This document shows positions 29,701 through 36,965 of a stretch of 64,000 nt of DNA, one piece after another. Source of the stretch: Thiocystis violacea (lineage in GTDB: Bacteria > Pseudomonadota > Gammaproteobacteria > Chromatiales > Chromatiaceae); the NCBI RefSeq assembly GCF_016583575.1, contig NZ_NRRG01000014.1, positions 1-64,000 of the forward strand, given 5' to 3'. The notes under the pieces are model-generated. The model was not told where the DNA came from. It did not search any database and saw nothing but the letters and a program-made list of their open reading frames with translations. How positions within the stretch are numbered: position 1 is the stretch's first letter; the number at the start of each line of letters is the position of its first letter. Position numbers and translations under genes: made by a program.

Positions 29701-29904
29701 GGCGCCGAGCAACTCTGCGCCCCCGGCCACATCGACGCGCCCCGGGTCATGCGCGGCGGCGCCTGGAACAGCGGCCCCGCCCTCGTGCGCGCCGCCTACC
29801 GCAACCGCAACTTCCCCGAAGCGCGCTACAGCTTCATCGGCTTCCGGCTGGCGCTCGATGGCCCCGTCGAAGCCGACCCTGACCGCTCCGACTCAGCAAA
29901 ATAG
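26749..29904 (+). CDS. Ser/Thr protein kinase with repeat region and FGE-sulfatase-like domain
   Basis: A 1051-residue protein starting at a GTG. Residues about 5-265 form a Hanks-type kinase with ELGRGGMATVYLA, Lys35, HRDVKPQN (125-132) and DFG (145-147), all intact. A membrane helix lies at about 302-320. A long region of charged helical repeats (about 340-760, TPR-like units with DEALEQVDEGLGLVP-type wording) follows. Residues 765-1040 form a formylglycine-generating-enzyme fold (GIAGGCFRMGS, RLPTEAEWEYAARA, RVMRGGAWNS). That domain ends GFRL, where catalytic FGEs have GFRC, so it is probably a binding module. Topology: kinase inside, repeats and FGE domain outside. It starts 111 bases after the c-di-GMP regulator. 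Confidence 0.92.
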   Translation: MKIPGYTIIRELGRGGMATVYLARQDRLTRDVALKVMKPIAMAGDDFTSRFVKEGQIIAQLQHPQIVTIYDFDSTDGYHYFSMEYLPGGTLADEIKRGLPVPRALSIARKIAEALAVAHARGVIHRDVKPQNILFRADGTPVLTDFGIARAATRDADSMQLTSYGMVIGSPRYMSPEQSTGQALDPRSDLYSLGVVFHEMLTNRLPYEADDVVSLAMKHCNDPIPRLPEHLTLYQPILDRLIAKKPEDRFASAGQLIRALETMEAATLATGVGDDATRLVTRGDKNPTASQSQPRRSDKRRYLALIGFVLILALAAYIASQRPGTEPDPIEILDQLPPPQPNRPRTVVQYEALAIEHVQRAQFDQGLGILRLGLAISPDDERLKTLQSLIEPRIEAERRLDQARRALSENRLDEALEQVDEGLGLVPRQADLVALKAEIGERIHQRQRLAAERSLELARDARQAGDLDEAMRLTRQGLGLVPDHPELLALQERISGELKQAEDLAGVLRRIEDLINAGQASASQEAIERARLAYPNEPRLLAFEPRIQEITKRQREDRVARLHEEAILRHDRGEYPQSLGLIAEGLGLAPGHPGLTSLRDKVMAAQARERQRQADEILKRARPLFDQGDLVASLALIEEGRRLDPDHKGLSELRARILGHQDQERRIAEGLRDCDARFAPADLDVDASQDAHACYARILSLDPANRETLARIARLAGQVAEAVRARLDGYRLDEAEAALNALRTIDPENPGLAGLNEDLKARREVFPSMVGIAGGCFRMGSPETEAGREPDERPHQVCVEDFRLARFEVSVREFERFVKASGYRTDSETGTGDMKGCEALDRSDTVNPWGMKNWASWRKPNKYQATRDQDPVGCVSWNDTRAFIEWLSRETGHAFRLPTEAEWEYAARASSETARFWGDASDALACRYSNSADKEQGWDVGFPCGDGHEWVAPIGRFQPNPWGLFDMLGNLWEWTCSEYDADYAGAEQLCAPGHIDAPRVMRGGAWNSGPALVRAAYRNRNFPEARYSFIGFRLALDGPVEADPDRSDSAK

Positions 29905-29923
29905 GGTACGCATCGCGTACCCT
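29903..29923. terminator. Hairpin at the end of the kinase gene
   Basis: Perfect 9-base arms AGGGTACGC and GCGTACCCT with a 3-base loop, overlapping the stop codon. There is no immediate T run, so termination is only a possibility. Confidence 0.4.
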
Positions 29924-29991
29924 CACCTCTGCAACATCTTTTTCGAGGAGTAAGCTACGTGATATGTACCCGGCTTAATGCTGTCGATTGT

Positions 29992-30016
29992 CCGGGAGGC
30001 ACGCCACGCCTCCCGG
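29992..30016 (-). terminator. Hairpin after the acyl-CoA dehydrogenase gene
   Basis: Perfect 9-base arms CCGGGAGGC and GCCTCCCGG around 7 bases, 11 bases past the stop codon. No T run follows on either strand. Confidence 0.4.
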
Positions 30017-30026
30017 TCATTAGGGA

Positions 30027-31748
30027 TCAGATCAGGATATCCTCGGCGTGCAGCAGGTCGGCGAACAGATCCTTCTTGATCGTGTCCCAATTCCGGCGCG
30101 TCTTGGCCGCGGCGCCGATGATGTAGCGGCGGGCGATGAAGACCTTGCGGCTGTCTTCCTCGGCCTCGTCCATCAACAGCCAGCCGGTGTAGAGATAGGA
30201 ATAGATCTCGACCAGTTCCTTGGCGGCGATGCTCTGGAAGTGCTTGTCGGTCTTGTCCGTGACATATTTCAGTGCATCAAGGAACAGTACCCGCATTTCC
30301 TTCAACTCATCCGCGAGCCGCGCGAGACTGCCGGACGTCTCCTTTTGTTCGCGTGCGGTGAAGTCGTCGGCGAAAATGTCGTTGATGACCCCACCGGTCG
30401 CCGCGACGATTTGCAGTTGCGAGGTACCTTCGTAGATGTTGGTGATCCGCGCGTCGCGGGTCAGGCGCTCGGCATTGAACTCCTTCATGTATCCCGTGCC
30501 GCCATGAATCTGCAGGGCGTCATAGGTGATCCTGTTGGAATTCTCACTCAGCACATATTTGGCCATGGGGGTAAGCAGTGCCGCGACTCGGGTCGCCTCC
30601 TTGAGCTTGGCGTTCTCCGCGGTGGAATCCTTGCCCTCGGCCTTGAGCAGGTCGGCCTTCTCTTCCAGTTTGTTGCGCAAGTCGACCCAGTGGCAGGCCG
30701 CGTAGAGCAGTGAGCGATCGCTCTCCAGTGTCACCCGCATGTCCATCAGCATATTGGTGATGACCGGGATCTTGTAGATGCTCTTGCCGAACTGCTCGCG
30801 CGCCTTGGCGTAGCGCAGGGCCTCCTCGTAGGCGGCCTGGGAGATGCCCAGGGCCTGGCCGGCGACGCCCAGGCGCGCGCCGTTCATCATGTCCATGACG
30901 TATTTGATGAGGCCGAACTTGCGCTTGCCGATGAGCTGCGCCGGGGTGTCGTTGAACTGCATTTCGCAGGTCGGCGAGCCGTGGATGCCGAGCTTGTTCT
31001 CGATGCGACGGATGACGATGTTGTCCTTGCCGTAGCAGGCGAAGAGGCTCAGGCCCCGGCCATCCTTGGTGCCCGGCTCGGAGCGCGCCAGGACCAGGAC
31101 GATCTCGGCGTTACCGTTGGTGATGAAACGCTTGACGCCCTTGAGCCGCCACTGGCCGTCCGCGTCCTGATAGGCCAGCATGTTGACGGCCTGGAGGTCG
31201 GAGCCGGCGTCCGGCTCGGTCAGGGCCATCGCCCCCGTGGCCGCGCCGCTGGCGAACTGCGGCAGGAATTCCTGGCGCTGCTCCTCGGTGCCGTATTTGT
31301 TGATGGTCTCGGCGATGTCCTGCAAACCGAAGAGGTTCATCAGGGACGCCTCGGCGCGCGAGACCATCTCGATCGCCATGGTGTAGAGGGTGGTCGGGAT
31401 ATTGAGACCGCCGTAACGTCGCGGCAGGGTGAAGCCCATCAGTTCGGCCTGGGTCAGGAGCCCCAGGGCCTCCTGGATGCCCTTGGCATACTGAACCTTG
31501 CCGTCGACGAAATGGCTCCCCTCCTCGTCCACGGCGGCGGCCTGCGGGGCGACGCTGTTCGCCGTGATGTCGCCGACGATCTCCAGCACCTTGCGGTAGT
31601 TGTCCAGGGCGTCCTGATAGTCGACCGGGGCGAAGTCATATTCCTTGGCCTCGGTATAGCCGTGCTCGGCGATCTCGACCACTTCCTCGAGCTTCAGGCG
31701 GTTGAAATGGAAGAGCAGATCGGTGTTGTCGGTGAAATAGTTGGCCAT
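30027..31748 (-). CDS. Acyl-CoA dehydrogenase family protein
   Basis: A 573-residue flavoenzyme of the acyl-CoA dehydrogenase family, which oxidises acyl-CoA to enoyl-CoA and passes electrons to ETF. Visible signatures are GAMALTEPDAGSDLQAV (flavin region, residues about 170-186), LQIHGGTGYMKEF and NIYEGTSQLQI; the glutamate of the last motif is the usual catalytic base. It is longer than classic family members (about 380) because of an N-terminal extension and extra C-terminal helices, as in the large bacterial subgroup. It lies seven bases after etfA, so enzyme and electron acceptor are made together. The substrate chain length cannot be told. Confidence 0.9.
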   Translation of the reverse strand: MANYFTDNTDLLFHFNRLKLEEVVEIAEHGYTEAKEYDFAPVDYQDALDNYRKVLEIVGDITANSVAPQAAAVDEEGSHFVDGKVQYAKGIQEALGLLTQAELMGFTLPRRYGGLNIPTTLYTMAIEMVSRAEASLMNLFGLQDIAETINKYGTEEQRQEFLPQFASGAATGAMALTEPDAGSDLQAVNMLAYQDADGQWRLKGVKRFITNGNAEIVLVLARSEPGTKDGRGLSLFACYGKDNIVIRRIENKLGIHGSPTCEMQFNDTPAQLIGKRKFGLIKYVMDMMNGARLGVAGQALGISQAAYEEALRYAKAREQFGKSIYKIPVITNMLMDMRVTLESDRSLLYAACHWVDLRNKLEEKADLLKAEGKDSTAENAKLKEATRVAALLTPMAKYVLSENSNRITYDALQIHGGTGYMKEFNAERLTRDARITNIYEGTSQLQIVAATGGVINDIFADDFTAREQKETSGSLARLADELKEMRVLFLDALKYVTDKTDKHFQSIAAKELVEIYSYLYTGWLLMDEAEEDSRKVFIARRYIIGAAAKTRRNWDTIKKDLFADLLHAEDILI

Positions 31749-31755
31749 GGCTCGA

Positions 31756-32775
31756 CTACTTTAATTTGTGCTTGTAGGCGTCGATGAGCATCGGGATGAC
31801 TTGCATCACGTCGCCCACGATTCCGTAGTGGCAGACACCGAAGATCGGCGCGTCGGGATCATCGTTGATGGCGATGATCTTGTTGGAGTCGCTCATGCCG
31901 GCGCGGTGCTGGATCGCGCCCGAGATACCGCAGGCGATATAGAGCTTGGGCCGCACGGTGACCCCGGTCTGACCGACCTGCCGGGGATGATCGATGAAAC
32001 CGGCGTCCACCGCCGCGCGCGTGCCGGCGACCTCGCCCCCGATGACGCGGGCCAGCTCGTAGAGGATCTGGAAGTTCTGGAAATTGCCCATGCCGTAGCC
32101 GCCGGAGACGATGATCGGGGCGGCCTTGAGATTGACCTTACTCTCCTCATGGTGCCGGTCGATGATGCGCACCAGGTGGTCGACCTCGTCGGGCGAATAG
32201 GGCACCTGGATGATGCGTCCCTCGACCGGTTGCGCCAGGGGCGCCTTCTCCATGACCCCCTCGCGCACCGTGGCCATCTGCACCGGCGAGTCCGGGCAGA
32301 TGATGGTGGCGATGATGTTGCCACCGAAGGCCGGACGGATCTGGAGCAGGAGCTGCGAGTAGTCCTTGCGCAGATAGGTCACGTCGGAGATCTGCAGATC
32401 CGTGCAGTCGGCAGTCAGGCCGCTGCGGGTGTGGGAGGCGACCCGTGGGGCCAGATCCCGGCCGATGAAGCTGCCGCCGAACAGGACGATGCGCGGCTGA
32501 TGCTGGTCGACCAGTCCGCTGAGGATGCGGCTGTAGGGCAGCGTATTGTAATGCTTGAGTTCCGGATGATCCGCGAGCAGAACCTCCGTGGCGCCGTAGC
32601 GGAAGGTCTCCGCGGCCAGTTCCTGCATGTCGTGGCCAATCAGCACCGCCTTCAAGGTACCGCTCAGGCTCTCCGCCAACTTGCGGCCCTTGGAGAGCAG
32701 CTCGAAACTCACATCGGCGGGCTTGCCCTCACGCTGCTCGATGAACACCCAGACTTCTTGTTGTTTGTCGCTCAT
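31756..32775 (-). CDS. etfA: Electron transfer flavoprotein alpha subunit
   Basis: A 339-residue ETF alpha subunit. The C-terminal FAD-binding segment is clear: GGYGMGN near residue 224, then [13 protein letters not shown] and [13 protein letters not shown] near residues 281-312. With EtfB it carries electrons from acyl-CoA dehydrogenases to a membrane quinone reductase, or the reverse. It lies between etfB (six bases upstream) and the dehydrogenase (seven bases downstream). Confidence 0.95.
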   Translation of the reverse strand: MSDKQQEVWVFIEQREGKPADVSFELLSKGRKLAESLSGTLKAVLIGHDMQELAAETFRYGATEVLLADHPELKHYNTLPYSRILSGLVDQHQPRIVLFGGSFIGRDLAPRVASHTRSGLTADCTDLQISDVTYLRKDYSQLLLQIRPAFGGNIIATIICPDSPVQMATVREGVMEKAPLAQPVEGRIIQVPYSPDEVDHLVRIIDRHHEESKVNLKAAPIIVSGGYGMGNFQNFQILYELARVIGGEVAGTRAAVDAGFIDHPRQVGQTGVTVRPKLYIACGISGAIQHRAGMSDSNKIIAINDDPDAPIFGVCHYGIVGDVMQVIPMLIDAYKHKLK

Positions 32776-32781
32776 AGGGGC

Positions 32782-33672
32782 TTATCCGAAGATATGGTCT
32801 TCCATCAATCGATCGATCAGCGCGTACATGCCATCCTTCGTCGCCGGGATGGTTTCATGCGCGCCGCCACCCAGGATCACCGACTCGATCTTGTGAACCT
32901 TGGTCGGCGAGCCGCTGAGACCGCAACGCTCGACGTCGATGTCCAGGTCGTCGGCGGTCAGGGTGGGGATGAAGAGCCCCTTGGAGACATACTCATCCTT
33001 GAGCTGATCCACGTAGAGCAGTGAATTGGCCTCGGCCATCTTCTCCAGTTCCAGCAGAGTGTGGGCATTCTTGTAGGCCATGACCCGCTTGGCGCGGAAG
33101 GGCCGGGGCGTGGCGGCGTCCTTGATCACCGTGATCAATAGGGGCAGCGTGCCTTCCAGTACCTCGAAACCCTGGTCGACCTTGCGCTTGACGGTGATCT
33201 GACGCCCCCGAGCCTCGATGATCGCCTCGGCATAGGTGATCTGCGGCAGACCCAGTTTCTCGGCGGTCTGCGGGCCGACCTGGGCGGTGTCGCCGTCGAT
33301 TGCCTGGCGGCCGGCGAAGATGATGTCGTAGGGAGCCAGCTTGCGCAGCGCCTCCGACAGCACATAGGAGGTCGCGAGAGTGTCGGCGCCGGCGAACTTG
33401 CGGTCGCTGACCAGGATCGCCTCGTCGGCGCCCATGTAGAGACAGTCGCGCAGCAGATCCGACGCCTTCAATGGCCCCATGGTCAGCACCCGCACGGTGC
33501 CGCCGAAACGGTCCCGGAACTGGAGCGCCAGTTCGAGGGCGACCTTGTCCTCGGGGTTGAAGATGGTGGGGAGTTTGCTGCGATTGACGGTGCCGTCCGG
33601 CTTCATCACCTGACCGGAGATGTTGGCCGTGTCGGGAACCTGTTTGACCATTACGATGGAATGGTAGCTCAT
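32782..33672 (-). CDS. etfB: Electron transfer flavoprotein beta subunit
   Basis: A 296-residue ETF beta subunit. It starts SIVMVKQVPDT and contains MGADEAILVSD and FAGRQAIDGDTAQVGPQTAE, the family signature. I use the ATG at 33672 because it gives the standard N-terminus with AAGG upstream; the open frame beyond it is not ETF-like. It is the first gene of etfB-etfA-acyl-CoA dehydrogenase. Confidence 0.93.
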   Translation of the reverse strand: MSYHSIVMVKQVPDTANISGQVMKPDGTVNRSKLPTIFNPEDKVALELALQFRDRFGGTVRVLTMGPLKASDLLRDCLYMGADEAILVSDRKFAGADTLATSYVLSEALRKLAPYDIIFAGRQAIDGDTAQVGPQTAEKLGLPQITYAEAIIEARGRQITVKRKVDQGFEVLEGTLPLLITVIKDAATPRPFRAKRVMAYKNAHTLLELEKMAEANSLLYVDQLKDEYVSKGLFIPTLTADDLDIDVERCGLSGSPTKVHKIESVILGGGAHETIPATKDGMYALIDRLMEDHIFG

Positions 33673-34169
33673 GCTCTGCCTTGTCATATTCTTCTGGAAT
33701 AGTTGGGGACGCGGCCACGGCGAAGCCCAACGATCGGAGACCGTGGGCCGAGGCGGCGACATGACCCGGAAGGTGATGGCTGTCGAAACTCGGCCGGACC
33801 CTGGGAATCCGCCGTCTCGGGACGGCCTGAACCTTGACACCAATGACCAGCCGGGAAAGGCGACGGGCAATCTTACTCTATTTCTTGTAGCCCGGTACGA
33901 GCCAGGCGGGAGGCTGTTCAGGCATTGGAACCAAGGCCCCACGACATCTTCAGATCGAAGTCGCGGAGCCGTGAGGGCGGAAGCATCGGCGGACTGTTGG
34001 ACGGCCAGGGATGCGCGGGGCACCCAGACGATCTGGCCCAATCGGGACAAGTGCCTGGCCAGAAGCGCCTGGGTCAAAGCCGGCGCGGGGGGAACGCCAG
34101 GATGAGGGAAACCCTGGCTGAACTGGTCTTGTGGCCAGGGAGTTGGTTTAGTGCTCCTTTAGGAAGCGC
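33673..34169. other. 497-base gap upstream of etfB and downstream of ppiD
   Basis: It should contain the etf promoter and the ppiD terminator. A possible ppiD terminator is at 34112-34140. I found no clear promoter, gene or repeat in the rest. Confidence 0.5.
34107..34140 (-). terminator. Candidate terminator of ppiD
   Basis: Arms CCCTGGC (34112-34118) and GCCAGGG (34134-34140) with a 15-base loop. TTTCCC follows on the minus strand, about 30 bases past the stop. Confidence 0.4.
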
Positions 34170-36095
34170 TCAGAGCGCTTCATCCGCGTCGATCGCCTTG
34201 CGCTTGATCGCGGCTCGAACTTCCAAGTCCCTCAACATGTTCGTATAGGTTTGGCGTCCCATGACCTGAGTGAGCATGAACGCCTCGGGCGCGACAACGC
34301 CTTCGCCGGGCGTCTTGACCTCGCCATCCTGGATCTTCGTCACGCGCACGACCGCCGCGTCGCCAGTGTCGATCATCGTCGTACCGACGCTCGCCATCCC
34401 CTCGGCCGGAATCGGCAGCTTGAAAGCCGTATCCAACACGGCTCCCGGAACCTCGGCGGCCTCGCGGTCAACCAGTCCGGGCGCCTCCGGTTTCAGTGAC
34501 GCGGAACCCTCGGCCCAGTCCAGGCCACCCCGCAGTTTCTCCGCCAGGGACTCGGCCGCCGCCATGACCTCTTTTTTCGCCTTCTCGTCCCTCAATTCCG
34601 CGACGATCTCGTCGCGAACCTCCGACAAAGGCTTGGTGGACGTCTCGCGGTGCTCCGCCACGCGCAACACCACGGCCTGCAGCCGATCGCGTTCCGGTTC
34701 GATCAGGTCGCTGTTATGCCGCGCGACCAGGACGTCCTCGCTAAAAGCGGCGGCGATTACCTTAGGCTGAGCAAGGATGCCCTCACCGCTCGCCTCGCGG
34801 CCGATCCAATCGCTCTGCTGAATGGTCAGCCCCAACTCCTCGGCCGCCGGTTCCAGACTGTCGCGCGATTCGTAGGAGATGTTGGCCAACCGCTCGCCCA
34901 AGTCGTAGAAGAGTCCCTCCGCCCGCTGCTTGGAAAGCTCGCTCCTTAACTCGTCGCGTACCGCCTCGAAGGGTTTCGCCTCGGACGGAAGCACCTCGGT
35001 GACCTGGATAAGATGATATCCGAAGGGTGTCCGAACAGCCTCGCTGACCTCGCCCGTCGGCAGCGAGAACGCCACCTGATCGAACGCCGGAACCATGATC
35101 CCGGACTCGATGACCCCCAGCGAGCCGCCATTGGCGGCACTGCCGGGATCCTGCGACAGGGTCCGGGCCAGTTCCTCGAAGGACTCGCCCGCCAGAATCC
35201 GCTCGCGAATCCCCTTGATCTCTTCCAGAACGGCGTTCGCGCCGGCCTCGTCGGCGTCCGCGGCCACCTTGATCAGCAAGTGCCGAACACCGCGCCGCTC
35301 GGGCTGGACGAACCTGGACCGGTCCGCGTCGTAGAAGTCGCGCAGATCCTTCTCGCTTACCTCGACCTTGGACATCAAGGAGTCGGTATCGAGCAGCAAA
35401 TAGTCGACCTTGACCTGTTCGGGTGTCTGGAACCGCCCCGCGTTAGCTTCGTAGTAGGCGGTGACCTCGGCCTCGTCGATCGGTGCGTCCGAGCGATAAT
35501 CCGCGATCGGGAACCGGACATAGGACAGTTCGCGCTTCTGACCCATCAGCCGTTGATGGAGTGCCAGTTCCGAACGCGTGGCGAATTCACTGGCCGAGAC
35601 GGCACGCAGCAGTTGCGTCGCCGTCATCTTTTGACGCAGTTGCGCCTCGTACATCGCGGGCGTCATCCCCTGAAAACCCAGCAAGCGCTCGTAGATCTCC
35701 TTATCGAAGCGTCCGTCGGATAGAAAGGAAGGATCACTCAGGATCTGCATCTGCACGTCCTGATCGGAGGCGCGCAGACCAAGACGCCTGACGACATCCA
35801 TCAGCAGGGCTTCCTGGATCAGGTTGTCGAGCACCTCCGCACGGAGACGCTTGTCGTCGAATTCAGCCGGATCGTAGGCGGCGCCCAGACGCTCGCGAAG
35901 CTCGAATCGCGCCTCCTGGACCTGCCGGTCCAGATCCCGCGCGGGAATCTCGAAACCATTGACCGTGGCGGCGATCGGCTCTCCGCCAACCCCCATGTAG
36001 GACTGAATGCCCCACAAGGCGAAAGGAATGCTGATCAGAATGACGATAACCCAAGCAATCCAGCCTTGAGCACGGTCGCGGATGGTCTGAAGCAT
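34170..36095 (-). CDS. ppiD: Periplasmic folding chaperone PpiD (SurA-like, parvulin-type)
   Basis: A 641-residue inner-membrane-anchored folding factor. One helix near the N-terminus (about 12-33) leaves the rest in the periplasm. SurA-like N-terminal helices (about 40-230) precede a parvulin-type domain (about 265-365) with RRGVRHLLIK, GGSLGVI, and FGYHLIQVTEV. PpiD helps proteins emerging from the Sec translocon. It lies downstream of hupB and two tRNA genes, the same neighbourhood as in Escherichia coli (lon-hupB-ppiD), but a terminator separates it from them. Confidence 0.92.
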   Translation of the reverse strand: MLQTIRDRAQGWIAWVIVILISIPFALWGIQSYMGVGGEPIAATVNGFEIPARDLDRQVQEARFELRERLGAAYDPAEFDDKRLRAEVLDNLIQEALLMDVVRRLGLRASDQDVQMQILSDPSFLSDGRFDKEIYERLLGFQGMTPAMYEAQLRQKMTATQLLRAVSASEFATRSELALHQRLMGQKRELSYVRFPIADYRSDAPIDEAEVTAYYEANAGRFQTPEQVKVDYLLLDTDSLMSKVEVSEKDLRDFYDADRSRFVQPERRGVRHLLIKVAADADEAGANAVLEEIKGIRERILAGESFEELARTLSQDPGSAANGGSLGVIESGIMVPAFDQVAFSLPTGEVSEAVRTPFGYHLIQVTEVLPSEAKPFEAVRDELRSELSKQRAEGLFYDLGERLANISYESRDSLEPAAEELGLTIQQSDWIGREASGEGILAQPKVIAAAFSEDVLVARHNSDLIEPERDRLQAVVLRVAEHRETSTKPLSEVRDEIVAELRDEKAKKEVMAAAESLAEKLRGGLDWAEGSASLKPEAPGLVDREAAEVPGAVLDTAFKLPIPAEGMASVGTTMIDTGDAAVVRVTKIQDGEVKTPGEGVVAPEAFMLTQVMGRQTYTNMLRDLEVRAAIKRKAIDADEAL

Positions 36096-36123
36096 GGCGA
36101 TTGGCCGATAGTCTGAACAGGAT

Positions 36124-36162
36124 GTAGAAAAAAGAACGGGGTATCCAATTGGATACCCCGTT
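36124..36162 (-). terminator. Intrinsic terminator after the tRNA genes
   Basis: A perfect 12-base stem (AACGGGGTATCC at 36135-36146 and its complement at 36151-36162) with an AATT loop is followed by a T-rich run on the minus strand (TTCTTTTTTCTAC). It ends the hupB-tRNA transcript just before ppiD. Confidence 0.88.
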
Positions 36163-36175
36163 ATTTCAAGCTAGA

Positions 36176-36252
36176 TGGCGGAGCGGACGGGGCTCGAACC
36201 CGCGACCCCCGGCGTGACAGGCCGGTATTCTAACCAACTGAACTACCGCTCC
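36176..36252 (-). tRNA. tRNA-Asp (anticodon GTC)
   Basis: A 77-base cloverleaf on the minus strand. The acceptor stem GGAGCGG/CCGCTCC, T-arm GGTTCGAGCCC, anticodon loop CTGTCAC with GTC, and encoded CCA are all present. It follows tRNA-Val by seven bases. Confidence 0.97.
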
Positions 36253-36259
36253 AAAATTC

Positions 36260-36335
36260 TGGTGGGTGCTGCAGGGATCGAACCTGCGACCCTCGCCTTG
36301 TAAGGGCGATGCTCTCCCATCTGAGCTAAGCACCC
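36260..36335 (-). tRNA. tRNA-Val (anticodon TAC)
   Basis: A 76-base cloverleaf on the minus strand. The acceptor stem GGGTGCT/AGCACCC, D-arm TAGCTCAGATGGGAGAGC, anticodon loop CTTACAA with TAC, and encoded CCA are present. It lies 14 bases after hupB, probably in the same transcript. Confidence 0.97.
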
Positions 36336-36349
36336 CTTCAAGCGAGCAA

Positions 36350-36622
36350 CTATTGTACGGCGTCTTTCAGTGCTTTGCCAGCCTTAAATGACGGCGTTTT
36401 CGATGCCTTGATCTCGATGGCCTCGCCAGTCTGGGGATTCCGGCCAGTGCGCGCGGCACGCTCCTTAATGGAGAAGGTCCCAAAGCCGATTAAGGATACA
36501 GTATCCTTTTCCTTCAAGGCAATCGCGATCGAATCCGTGAACGCATCCAGCGCGCGAGCCGCAGCAATTTTCGAGATGTCGGCGGCGTCCGCCATTTTTT
36601 CGATGAGATCCGATTTATTCAT
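36350..36622 (-). CDS. hupB: DNA-binding protein HU
   Basis: A 90-residue HU-family protein, exactly the family length. [39 protein letters not shown] and [11 protein letters not shown] are standard; the RNPQTG arm inserts in the DNA minor groove. AGGGG lies a few bases before the ATG. It follows lon on the same strand, as in other gammaproteobacteria. Confidence 0.97.
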   Translation of the reverse strand: MNKSDLIEKMADAADISKIAAARALDAFTDSIAIALKEKDTVSLIGFGTFSIKERAARTGRNPQTGEAIEIKASKTPSFKAGKALKDAVQ

Positions 36623-36965
36623 TTAGTTCCCCTGTAAATCCCCTGTTAATGCCTGATTGGTCACCGTCGAATCCGCGGCTTCATGCTGATCGCGACCCTT
36701 CGTTTCTCACGCTGGAGACGCGAGCCAAACCCCCGCCGAGAGGCGCCTCAATCGCGCCCAAGCATCCTATTCGGAGAGACCACGGGAGGCAACCGCGAAT
36801 TGAGACCGCCGGTCGCGGAGCGCTGTCGCGCGACCCGATCTCGACACTGGACATCCCGACGACCGATCGGAAAACCAGTCGCCGGGGCTCTTGCCAGCGT
36901 CGCTTGACCGAGGGAATCCCCGGTCTGGAACAAAGGGGGCGCGACGGATCGCGCCCCGACAATCA
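36623..36965. other. 343-base gap between lon and hupB
   Basis: Contains the lon terminator candidate (36930-36957) and presumably the hupB promoter. Two short similar units (CCCCTGTAAAT and CCCCTGTTAAT) lie just before hupB. No gene is seen. Confidence 0.6.
36930..36957 (-). terminator. Intrinsic terminator of lon
   Basis: Arms GGGGCGCGA (36936-36944) and TCGCGCCCC (36949-36957) lie nine bases past the lon stop. CCTTTGTT follows on the minus strand. Confidence 0.65.

Noticed and set aside
33671-34105. A 144-codon plus-strand frame between etfB and ppiD
   Set aside because: No ribosome-binding site, no recognisable domain, and composition like neighbouring non-coding sequence.
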